DNA of 8,197 bases, from NCBI GenBank assembly GCA_022712835.1, contig JAFLJU010000550.1, positions 1 through 8,197 on the forward strand, in the 5' to 3' direction. Every line of letters starts with the position of its first letter. The stretch's first letter is position 1. The translations under genes were made by a program, and so were the position numbers. This DNA comes from Desulfobacteraceae bacterium (GTDB taxonomy: Bacteria > Desulfobacterota > Desulfobacteria > Desulfobacterales > Desulfobacteraceae). The notes beneath the pieces are model-generated. The model had not been told where the DNA came from. It saw nothing but the letters and a program-made list of their open reading frames with translations, and ran no database searches. Shown piece by piece: positions 1 through 6,188 of this stretch.

Positions 1-695
1 AGCAGCAGGACCGGGCTTTCCAGGGGGGCCACCTGGTGGACCATTTCCATGACGCCTTTAAGGCCCTGGCCCGCACCGATCACCTGTTCCCCGGTCATCT
101 TGTTCAACTCTTCCTGAAGATAGCGATTGTCGTCGGCCAGCAGTTCCTTGAGATTCTTTAATTCCCGGAACCTTAAGCTGTTGGTCAGGGCGATGGCGCA
201 GGGTTTGGCCAGCAGGCTTAGCAGGCGGACATGTTCAGGGGAAAATTGTTCCGAGCCATTATTGAACACACTGAAAATTCCCAGTAGGGTTTTTTCCAGC
301 ACTAGGTCGATGACCACGGCAGACAGGTCCCAGGCTTCCAACCGATCCGCCACAGGCCCTGTTATGGGATCATCCCCTAGGCGCTCTATGAGTCGGACCC
401 TGGCTAAACGACGGTCTTCGATCTGGCGTTTGCCCCTGACGGACAAGGGAATTCTCATGGAACTTGCATCTCCCCCTGCGGGAGTTGCATGGGCCACGGT
501 TTCAACAATCCCTTCATCCCGGTGATAAACATGAAATCCCACCTGGCCAGCTGGGATAAATTTGCGGATATACATCAGGCATTGGTGAAGGGCCCGTTCA
601 ATCTCCAGGCTGGAGCAAAGTTTTAGGGTGGCTTCCCTGAAAAAATCTTTTTCATCCACTCCCTTTTCCATGTGTTCCTTTTTTTTTGTATCCAT
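1..695 (-). CDS. Sigma-54-dependent transcriptional activator, FhlA-like (partial, N-terminal 231 codons)
   Basis: Reading leftward from an ATG at 695-693, an open frame runs to the window edge with no stop. AGGAGG lies at 705-700, four bases before the ATG, which decides this start over an internal ATG at 671. Residues about 18-175 look like a GAF sensor domain, with the typical ending '..LLSLLAKPCAIALTNS'. Residues about 176-200 form a charged helical linker containing 'ADDNRYLQEEL', a phrase characteristic of FhlA/HyfR-type enhancer-binding proteins. Residues 205-231 ('VIGAGQGLKGVMEMVHQVAP') match the start of the sigma-54 AAA+ domain. Walker A and B, the GAFTGA loop and the DNA-binding helices lie outside the window. 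Such proteins bind upstream sites and use ATP to open sigma-54 promoters. This gene is divergent from the beta-oxidation operon, which has a sigma-54-type promoter, so it is probably that operon's regulator. The ligand is unknown; an acyl-CoA or fatty acid is a guess from context. Confidence 0.88.
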   Translation of the reverse strand, partial: MDTKKKEHMEKGVDEKDFFREATLKLCSSLEIERALHQCLMYIRKFIPAGQVGFHVYHRDEGIVETVAHATPAGGDASSMRIPLSVRGKRQIEDRRLARVRLIERLGDDPITGPVADRLEAWDLSAVVIDLVLEKTLLGIFSVFNNGSEQFSPEHVRLLSLLAKPCAIALTNSLRFRELKNLKELLADDNRYLQEELNKMTGEQVIGAGQGLKGVMEMVHQVAPLESPVLL

Positions 696-768
696 TTTTC
701 CTCCTGGGGTTTTTGTTATCTTTTTTTTCTGTAGTATGGGACAGATTAGATTAAAACAGGAAAATAGA

Positions 769-830
769 ACAGAAAATTCTTTTCCATGGTACAGAAAATT
801 CTTGTATGTTTTTCGGGTTTTCTGCACATG
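769..830. promoter_or_regulatory. Candidate upstream activator sites: two 13-bp direct repeats plus an inverted half site
   Basis: ACAGAAAATTCTT occurs exactly at 769-781 and again at 791-803. Each copy contains the small palindrome AGAA-AA-TTCT (771-780 and 793-802). The copies are 22 bp apart, about two helical turns, so both face the same side of the DNA. An inverted half site TTTTCTG follows at 818-824, and CATG..CAGAAAA (785-798) is mirrored imperfectly by TTTTCTGCACATG (818-830). The sites lie about 85-107 bp upstream of the predicted start of transcription, the usual range for sigma-54 activator binding. Assignment to the divergent activator is inference. Confidence 0.55.
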
Positions 831-856
831 CTTTGGTATACGGGGGTTCCCCACCA

Positions 857-872
857 TGGCATGGTTTATGCG
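857..872 (+). promoter_or_regulatory. Sigma-54 (-24/-12) promoter of the beta-oxidation operon
   Basis: TGGCATGGTTTATGCG matches the sigma-54 consensus TGGCACG-N4-TTGCW. The invariant GG (858-859) and GC (870-871) are separated by exactly 10 bases, with one mismatch in the -24 box (T for C) and two in the -12 box. Transcription would start near 883, giving a leader of about 64 bases before the ATG at 947. The nearby FhlA-like activator and the upstream repeats support the call. No mapped start site is available. Confidence 0.7.
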
Positions 873-946
873 ATAGTTAAAGATTTAAAAGAGCTCAAGA
901 GTTAAAAACATAAAATATTCACCCTTATTATTAACAGGAGAAAACA

Positions 947-1804
947 ATGGAAATTAAAAAGATTTGTGTGTTGGGAGCCGGTATCATGGGCGCCGGGATT
1001 GCCCAAACAGCGGCTCAAGCCGGATTTGAGGTCACCATCCGGGATATGGAAGACCGATTTGTTGAAAATGGACTCACGACGATTTCCAGTAACCTTGACC
1101 GGGCCGTATCCAAGGGGAAAATGGACCAAGCCACGGCCGACAAAGTTATGGGTCGGATCACCGGGACCACCGATCTGACCATGGCGGCCCAGGATGCCGA
1201 CCTGGTAATTGAGGCCATCATCGAAATCATGGAGATTAAAAAACAGGTCTACCAGGAGCTGGACAATATCTGCAAGAAAGAGACCCTTTTTGCCTCCAAC
1301 ACCTCGGGGCTGTCCATCACCGAAATGGCTAGTGTGACCCAGCGTCCGGAAAAGGTGATCGGTATGCATTTTTTCAATCCGGTACCCGTGATGAAATTGG
1401 TGGAACTAATCCGGGGATTTGCAACCTCAGACGATACCCTGAATATTGCCAAGGATTTTGTGGAGAAAATCAAAAAAACCGCCATTGAAGTAAAAGAAGC
1501 CCCGGGCTTTGCCGTGAACCGAATCCTTTGTCCCATGATCAATGAAGCCATTTTTGTATTGGCCGAAGGGATTGCAAGCGCCGAGGACATTGATAACGGA
1601 ATGACTTTGGGTGCCAATCACCCCATCGGTCCATTGGCCCTTGCCGACATGGTGGGACTGGACACCATTCTCCTGGTGTTGGAAGGATTTCACAAGGAAT
1701 TGGGGGAAGACAAGTACCGGCCCGCTCCCTTGCTTAGGAAAATGGTGCGCGCAGGCTATCTGGGCCGTAAAAGCGGCAAAGGTTTTTACGATCATACAAA
1801 ATAA
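947..1804 (+). CDS. 3-hydroxyacyl-CoA dehydrogenase, NAD-dependent (Hbd/PaaH type)
   Basis: This 285-aa protein has the normal length for single-function 3-hydroxyacyl-CoA dehydrogenases. It oxidises L-3-hydroxyacyl-CoA to 3-ketoacyl-CoA in the cytoplasm, the third step of beta-oxidation; clostridial Hbd runs the reverse reaction. The Rossmann loop is GAGIMGAG at residues 10-17, and Asp33 at the end of the second strand favours NAD over NADP. The family signature around residues 137-157 is intact. The expected catalytic residues are all present: Ser120, His141 in 'GMHFFNPVPVMKLVE', Glu153, and Asn191 in 'PGFAVNR'. The C-terminal helical domain (about 187-285) ends with the usual 'GRKSGKGFYD'. 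AGGAG at 936-940 lies six bases before the ATG. It is the first gene of the operon, 39 bp ahead of the acyl-CoA dehydrogenase. Chain-length preference cannot be read from the sequence. Confidence 0.95.
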   Translation: MEIKKICVLGAGIMGAGIAQTAAQAGFEVTIRDMEDRFVENGLTTISSNLDRAVSKGKMDQATADKVMGRITGTTDLTMAAQDADLVIEAIIEIMEIKKQVYQELDNICKKETLFASNTSGLSITEMASVTQRPEKVIGMHFFNPVPVMKLVELIRGFATSDDTLNIAKDFVEKIKKTAIEVKEAPGFAVNRILCPMINEAIFVLAEGIASAEDIDNGMTLGANHPIGPLALADMVGLDTILLVLEGFHKELGEDKYRPAPLLRKMVRAGYLGRKSGKGFYDHTK

Positions 1805-1843
1805 GAAAACAATATAAATTTATTTAAACGTTTGGAGGAAGTT

Positions 1844-3655
1844 ATGGCCCAGGTAGTCGCAGATAGACGGGATGTGGATTTTGTTCTTCATGAACAATTA
1901 AATGTGGAACAATTAAGCCAGTTTGAACGATTTGAGGAGTTTAACAAAAAAACCATTGATATGGTGGTTTCCGAAGCCCGGAACCTTGCCATCAAAGAGT
2001 TGCTTCCCTGTCTCAAGGAAGCAGACGAAGAAGGCTGTACCTTTGACAATGGCAAAGTAACTGTTCCCAAGGCCTTTCACCGGGCCTATAAGTTGTTTTG
2101 TGAAGGGGAATGGATCGCCATGTGCGATGACCCCAAATGGGGCGGCCAGGGCATGCCAGCCACCGTGGCCTTGGCGGCCAATAATTATTTTAATGGGGCC
2201 AATTACCCCTTTATGCTCCACAATATCTTAAGCCACGGGGCCGGAAAGCTGGTGGAAAGTTTTGGCACGGACAAGCAGAAAGAACTCTTCCTTGAAAAAA
2301 TGTACTCTGGTGTCTGGGGCGGATCCATGCTCCTGACAGAGCCGGAAGCAGGATCTGACGTGGGGGCCCTTACCACCAAGGCCATTCCCAACGGTGATGG
2401 CACTTATTCCATCACCGGCAACAAGATCTTTATCTCTTCCGGGGAAAATGATCTGGTGGAAAATATCATCCACCCGGTATTGGCCAGGATCGAAGGTGCC
2501 CCTGACGGAACCGCCGGGATTTCCCTCTTCCTGGTTCCCAAATTTTGGGTCCACGACGACGGCAGCCAAGGGGAATTCAACGATGTGATCTGCACCGGCA
2601 TTGAAGAGAAAATGGGTATCCATGGCAGCCCCACCTGCTCCATGGCCCTGGGCGGAAAAAATCAATGTAAAGGGACGTTGTTGGGTCAGGCGAATAAAGG
2701 CATGCGCGCCATGTTTGTCATGATGAACGAAGCTCGCCTCCATGTCGGTATGCAGGGGTTTGCCTGCGCTTCTGCCTCCTATCTGAATGCCCTGAACTAT
2801 GCAAGGGACAGAGTCCAGGGAGCAGCACTTACCGCCCCCAAAGGCTCCCCCGGTGTCCCCATTATCCAGCATCCGGACATCCGGCGGATTCTGTTGACCA
2901 TGAAATCAAATTCCGAAGGCATGAGAAGTATTTTGTATTATGCGGGATTCATGGAAGACATGATCCATACCTCTGACAATGAGGCTGATAAAGCAAAATA
3001 CCAGGGCATTATTGACGTGCTGATTCCCGTGGCCAAGGGGTATATCACGGACCGGGCTTTTGAAATGTGCTCCTGGGGCGTCCAGGTGTTTGGCGGGTAC
3101 GGATTCACCAAGGAATATCCCCAGGAACAACTTCTTCGTGACTGCAAAATCACCCAGATTTACGAAGGCACCAACGGGATCCAGGCCATGGACCTTTTGG
3201 GCAGAAAGCTGGGGCTGAACAAAGGCAAAGCCTTTACCGATCTTTTGGCGGAAGTTCAGAAAACCATTGATGCGGCCAAAAAAATAGAAACATTAGCCCC
3301 TTTGGCCGATATGCTGGATGCCGCCGTGGTCAAACTCATGGAGACGGCACAGGCTTTGGGAGTGGTCATGGGCGCGAATAAAATAGGGGCCGCCTTTGTC
3401 CAGGCCCATCCCTTTTTGGATGTCACAGGAGACACCTTGATGGGATGGATGATGTTGTGGCGGGCAACCATTGCCACCCAAAAACTTGCCGACAAACCCA
3501 AGAATAAAGATATCTCCTTTTACGAGGGACAGCTTTCAAGTGCCCGGTTTTACATCAATTCCGTTCTGCCCGTGTCTAAGGGGAAAATGGAAGTGATTAT
3601 GACAGGCGACACGGCTGCCCTGGATATTTCCGAGGAGGCCTTTGGGTCAAAATAA
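1844..3655 (+). CDS. Acyl-CoA dehydrogenase, 600-residue DmdC-like family
   Basis: This 603-aa FAD enzyme would introduce the trans-2 double bond into an acyl-CoA and pass electrons to ETF. The frame opens at a TTG (1832), but GGAGG at 1834-1838 lies five bases before ATG 1844, so that ATG is chosen. The layout is an N-terminal helical part (about 1-158), a beta middle domain (about 160-280) beginning 'LLTEPEAGSD' (163-172, the first family signature), the helical flavin domain (about 285-455) with 'QVFGGYGFTKEYP', and an extra C-terminal domain (about 470-595). That last domain separates this group from 380-residue classical enzymes. The catalytic base is expected to be Glu441 in 'IYEGTNGIQ'. 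The best-known relative is DmdC, which acts on methylmercaptopropionyl-CoA, but most family members in anaerobes are unassigned. The beta-oxidation neighbours suggest a fatty or substituted acyl-CoA. No ETF gene is nearby. Confidence 0.93.
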   Translation: MAQVVADRRDVDFVLHEQLNVEQLSQFERFEEFNKKTIDMVVSEARNLAIKELLPCLKEADEEGCTFDNGKVTVPKAFHRAYKLFCEGEWIAMCDDPKWGGQGMPATVALAANNYFNGANYPFMLHNILSHGAGKLVESFGTDKQKELFLEKMYSGVWGGSMLLTEPEAGSDVGALTTKAIPNGDGTYSITGNKIFISSGENDLVENIIHPVLARIEGAPDGTAGISLFLVPKFWVHDDGSQGEFNDVICTGIEEKMGIHGSPTCSMALGGKNQCKGTLLGQANKGMRAMFVMMNEARLHVGMQGFACASASYLNALNYARDRVQGAALTAPKGSPGVPIIQHPDIRRILLTMKSNSEGMRSILYYAGFMEDMIHTSDNEADKAKYQGIIDVLIPVAKGYITDRAFEMCSWGVQVFGGYGFTKEYPQEQLLRDCKITQIYEGTNGIQAMDLLGRKLGLNKGKAFTDLLAEVQKTIDAAKKIETLAPLADMLDAAVVKLMETAQALGVVMGANKIGAAFVQAHPFLDVTGDTLMGWMMLWRATIATQKLADKPKNKDISFYEGQLSSARFYINSVLPVSKGKMEVIMTGDTAALDISEEAFGSK

Positions 3656-3662
3656 TGAGTAT

Positions 3663-3699
3663 AGGACGCAGATTTTAAATTTTAAAAAATCTGCGTTCT
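3663..3699 (+). repeat. Intra-operon stem-loop between the acyl-CoA dehydrogenase and thiolase genes
   Basis: The arms ACGCAGATTTT (3666-3676) and AAAATCTGCGT (3686-3696) pair perfectly over 11 bp. Three outer pairs, including one G-U, extend the stem to 14 bp. The loop is nine A/T bases. No run of T follows (CTGATATTTTAACC), so it is not a classical terminator. It could protect the 3' end of the upstream message, mark a processing site or partly attenuate thiolase expression. Function is inferred only from structure and position. Confidence 0.6.
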
Positions 3700-3739
3700 G
3701 ATATTTTAACCACACTTTAAAGTTAAGGATATAAAAAAA

Positions 3740-4990
3740 ATGAAAGAAGTTGTTATTGTTTCCGCTTGCAGAACCGCTATCGGGACCTATGGCGGTACCC
3801 TGAAAGAGTTGAACGGTGCCACCATCGCAAGCGTTACCATGAAGGAAGCGGTAAAAAGGGCTGGTATTGATCCCAGTCTGATTGATGATGTTCGTTACGG
3901 AACCTGTCTTGAGCACCATGATACCCTGAATACTACAAGGGTGGCTGCCCTCATGGCCGGGATTCCTGATACCGTGCCCGCCGTCACCGTGAACCGGGTC
4001 TGCATTTCCGGCATGGAAGCGGTCCTTTCCGGCATGGCCATGATCCAGGCCGGTATGGCCGATGTCATTTTGGCCGGCGGTGTCGAGCACATGTCAGGAG
4101 TTCCCTATACCGTGCCCAAGGCCAGGTGGGGATGTCGTCTCCAGGACACCCAGTTTGTGGATGCCATGATCCATGCCCTCCACTGCGGTTCACACGTCAT
4201 GCCCTTTGATGACACAACTCCTTTGAATACTAAGGAAGCACCCGCCAGTTTTTTCATGGGCAAACCCTATATCATGGGACACACCGCAGAATTTGTGGCC
4301 CACCACTTAGGGATCAGCCGGGAGGAGATGGATGAGGTGGCCCTACGAAGCCATAACAATGCGGAACGGGCTACAAAGGACGGCTCCTTTGCAGAAGAAA
4401 TCACCCCCATCTCAGTCCCCCAACGTAAAAAAGATCCGCTGATTTTTGACAAGGATGAGCATTTTCGCCCCGGTATGACCATGGAGAAACTGACCGCCCT
4501 GCCTTCGGCGTTTATCCCTAAAACCGGCAAGGTAACTGCGGGCAACGCTTCGGGGTTAAATGACGGTTCCACGGGCATGATCATCATGTCAGCGGACAAA
4601 GCCAGGGAGCTGGGTCTTACTCCCATCGCCAGGATTAAAGCCACGGGCATGGGTGCCTGTCATCCCACCATCATGGGAATTTCCCCGGTACCTGCCGTTA
4701 AAAGCCTCATGGCAAGATCCGGTCTTTCCATTGCTGATTTTGATCTGGTGGAAGTCAACGAAGCCTTTGCCGCCCAATATCTGGGATGCGAAAAGGAATT
4801 GGGCTTGAACCGGGAGATCACCAATGTTAATGGGTCCGGCATCGGTCTTGGCCATCCCGTGGGCTCTACCGGTGCCCGGATCATGACCACCCTGATCCAT
4901 GCCATGAAACATAGAGGGGACAGCCTCGGGTTAGCAACGCTTTGCGGCGGCGGCGGCGTGGCCATGGCCTGCGCCATTGAAATGCTATAG
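3740..4990 (+). CDS. Thiolase (acetyl-CoA C-acyltransferase)
   Basis: This 416-aa thiolase would cleave 3-ketoacyl-CoA with CoA to release acetyl-CoA, or condense two acetyl-CoA in the reverse direction. All active-site elements are visible: the acyl-accepting Cys88 in 'VNRVCISGMEAV', Asn340 in 'VEVNEAFAAQ', His372 in 'GLGHPVGSTGAR' and the second catalytic Cys402 in 'LCGGGGVA'. It is about 24 residues longer than the 392-residue biosynthetic enzyme. The extra length falls in the cap region between 'GGVEHMSG' (113-120) and 'MGHTAEFVAHH' (179-189), which shapes the acyl pocket and may mean a different substrate range. AAGGA at 3725-3729 lies ten bases before the ATG. It is the third gene of the operon, separated from the second by 84 bp holding a stem-loop. 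Whether it is acetoacetyl-CoA-specific or a general 3-ketoacyl-CoA thiolase is open. Confidence 0.94.
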   Translation: MKEVVIVSACRTAIGTYGGTLKELNGATIASVTMKEAVKRAGIDPSLIDDVRYGTCLEHHDTLNTTRVAALMAGIPDTVPAVTVNRVCISGMEAVLSGMAMIQAGMADVILAGGVEHMSGVPYTVPKARWGCRLQDTQFVDAMIHALHCGSHVMPFDDTTPLNTKEAPASFFMGKPYIMGHTAEFVAHHLGISREEMDEVALRSHNNAERATKDGSFAEEITPISVPQRKKDPLIFDKDEHFRPGMTMEKLTALPSAFIPKTGKVTAGNASGLNDGSTGMIIMSADKARELGLTPIARIKATGMGACHPTIMGISPVPAVKSLMARSGLSIADFDLVEVNEAFAAQYLGCEKELGLNREITNVNGSGIGLGHPVGSTGARIMTTLIHAMKHRGDSLGLATLCGGGGVAMACAIEML

Positions 4991-5028
4991 AACCCTGGCC
5001 TGGACAAAGTGGTAACCGATTCAACCCT

Positions 5029-5066
5029 AGGACCGGGAAAAGAGGAACCTTTCTTTTCCCGGTCCT
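5029..5066 (+). terminator. Strong hairpin downstream of the thiolase, probable operon end
   Basis: AGGACCGGGAAAAGA (5029-5043) and TCTTTTCCCGGTCCT (5052-5066) form a perfect 15-bp stem with an eight-base loop, beginning 39 bases after the thiolase stop. No U-run follows directly. A six-T run occurs at 5111-5116 after a weak 5-bp CCGGA/TCCGG pairing. The hairpin probably ends or protects the operon transcript. A purely intrinsic terminator is less certain because the T tract is missing. Confidence 0.6.
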
Positions 5067-5205
5067 GTTCAGGGCATTGGCTTTCCGGAATGGCCTCTTG
5101 AATGATCCGGTTTTTTAAAGGGGGGTGCACATTCGATCAATTTTGTGTGGACGGGTATTTTAAAAAAAGGTATACCCAACAAATAATTCAAACCTGGAGG
5201 GGATA
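5067..5205 (+). other. Intergenic leader before the kinase-decarboxylase pair
   Basis: These 139 bases contain no gene. A weak hairpin is formed by GGGTAT (5153-5158) and ATACCC (5172-5177) around an A-rich loop. GGAGGGG at 5196-5202 is the ribosome binding site for the TTG start at 5206. No convincing -35/-10 pair or sigma-54 box was found, and nothing resembles a known riboswitch. A promoter should lie here if the strong hairpin upstream ends the preceding operon. Confidence 0.4.
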
Positions 5206-6186
5206 TTGGCATCCACCATTAATGAAATAAGAGAAGATAAAATAAGAGAAGACGAAGCAAGAAAAGATGAAATAAGAAAAATCTGCTCTCTTTATGGGAT
5301 AAACCGTGTCACCGGTGTAACCACGTTGTCCAATGGTTTTGCAAATCAAAATTATAAAATCACCACGGAAAAAGAGAGGTTCTTTTATCGTATCTGCACA
5401 CAGCAGGCCGATGAAGGCAATATCCTTTACGAAGTTGATATCCTTTTAGAATTAAAAAAAATACATTTCCCAACGGCCTACCTTGTCCAAAGAAACGATG
5501 GCGGTTTTGTCTCGGATTCAACGGCTGGAAAGGTGTTGATCTATGAATTTAAAGCAGGGACAGAGCCGGAACTGAATCATCAAACCGCCGCCGAAATTGC
5601 TAGATGTATGGCCCGGCTCAACTCGCTTGAATTTTTTGAAAAATATCCGCGGAAAAATGTGATTCATATGGATCATTGTGTGGCATTAATCGATCAATTT
5701 CAAACGGCCAAATTTCAATATCCTGACATCTACACCTATTTTAAAGAGCAGACCCGATATCTTATGACCCCCCTTTCCAAAACACTTCCCCAGGGACTCA
5801 TCCATGGGGATGTTTTCCCGGACAATACCCTTTTTCACAATGGAAAATTATCGGCACTGATCGACTTTGAGGAAGTTTGTGTGGACAGCCTGTTAATGGA
5901 AATTGGCATGTGCATTAACGGTTTTTGTTTCATCAACAATGAACTGGATCTTTCCCTGATGGAGAGCTTTCTTGCAGCGTACCACCAGATCAGACCCATC
6001 ACTCAAGATGAATTTGGCCTTTTGCATGAATATATCCAATGGGCTGCCCATGGGATGATATCATGGCATTTGCGCTATTTTTTAATTCACAGAAAAAACC
6101 CGAAACAGCTTAAACGGGTGCAACAATTAATGCAACGGGTGAAAACCCTGCGGAAAAACCGAATCCCTGAAATGAAGAGACCCTAA
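5206..6186 (+). CDS. APH/choline-kinase-family phosphotransferase, homoserine-kinase-like
   Basis: This 326-aa cytoplasmic kinase would transfer phosphate from ATP to a small amino or hydroxyl compound. The TTG start is preferred because GGAGGGG (5196-5202) precedes it and no ATG occurs in frame before residue 135. Residues 7-26 are a charged helix built of four five-residue units (EIRED-KIRED-EARKD-EIRKI), an unusual extension. The N lobe follows: 'LSNGFANQNYKI' (41-52) is the nucleotide loop region and 'LIYEFKAG' (111-118) the hinge. The catalytic loop 'HGDVFPDN' (200-207) supplies Asp202 and Asn207, and 'LIDFEEV' (218-224) supplies metal-binding Asp220. The surrounding 'GLIHGDVFPDNTLF' resembles type II homoserine kinase, but the family also includes choline, ethanolamine and methylthioribose kinases. 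No other threonine-pathway gene is nearby, so the substrate is open. Its stop lies 2 bp before the decarboxylase start, indicating co-translation. Confidence 0.82.
   Translation: MASTINEIREDKIREDEARKDEIRKICSLYGINRVTGVTTLSNGFANQNYKITTEKERFFYRICTQQADEGNILYEVDILLELKKIHFPTAYLVQRNDGGFVSDSTAGKVLIYEFKAGTEPELNHQTAAEIARCMARLNSLEFFEKYPRKNVIHMDHCVALIDQFQTAKFQYPDIYTYFKEQTRYLMTPLSKTLPQGLIHGDVFPDNTLFHNGKLSALIDFEEVCVDSLLMEIGMCINGFCFINNELDLSLMESFLAAYHQIRPITQDEFGLLHEYIQWAAHGMISWHLRYFLIHRKNPKQLKRVQQLMQRVKTLRKNRIPEMKRP
5224..5283 (+). repeat. Four-copy 15-bp tandem repeat inside the kinase gene
   Basis: The units begin at 5224, 5239, 5254 and 5269. The first two, GAAATAAGAGAAGAT and AAAATAAGAGAAGAC, differ at two positions; the third and fourth are more diverged. 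The unit is a multiple of three, so copy changes keep the reading frame and only lengthen a charged helix at the N-terminus of the kinase. It looks like slippage-generated DNA. Confidence 0.75.
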
Positions 6187-6188
6187 AA

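Noticed and set aside
127..876. Rightward open frames at 127-525 and 628-876
   Set aside because: The first lies wholly on the opposite strand of the sigma-54 activator gene, which has clear family motifs. The second overlaps its start and the promoter spacer, has no family resemblance, and its sequence reflects T-rich DNA.
902..4912. Many leftward open frames opposite the dehydrogenase and thiolase genes
   Set aside because: They are antisense shadows of strongly supported genes and show low-complexity or unrecognisable protein sequence.
5111..5116. Six-T run as a second intrinsic terminator after the thiolase
   Set aside because: The only stem before it is five base pairs (CCGGA/TCCGG) with a long loop, too weak to call alone.
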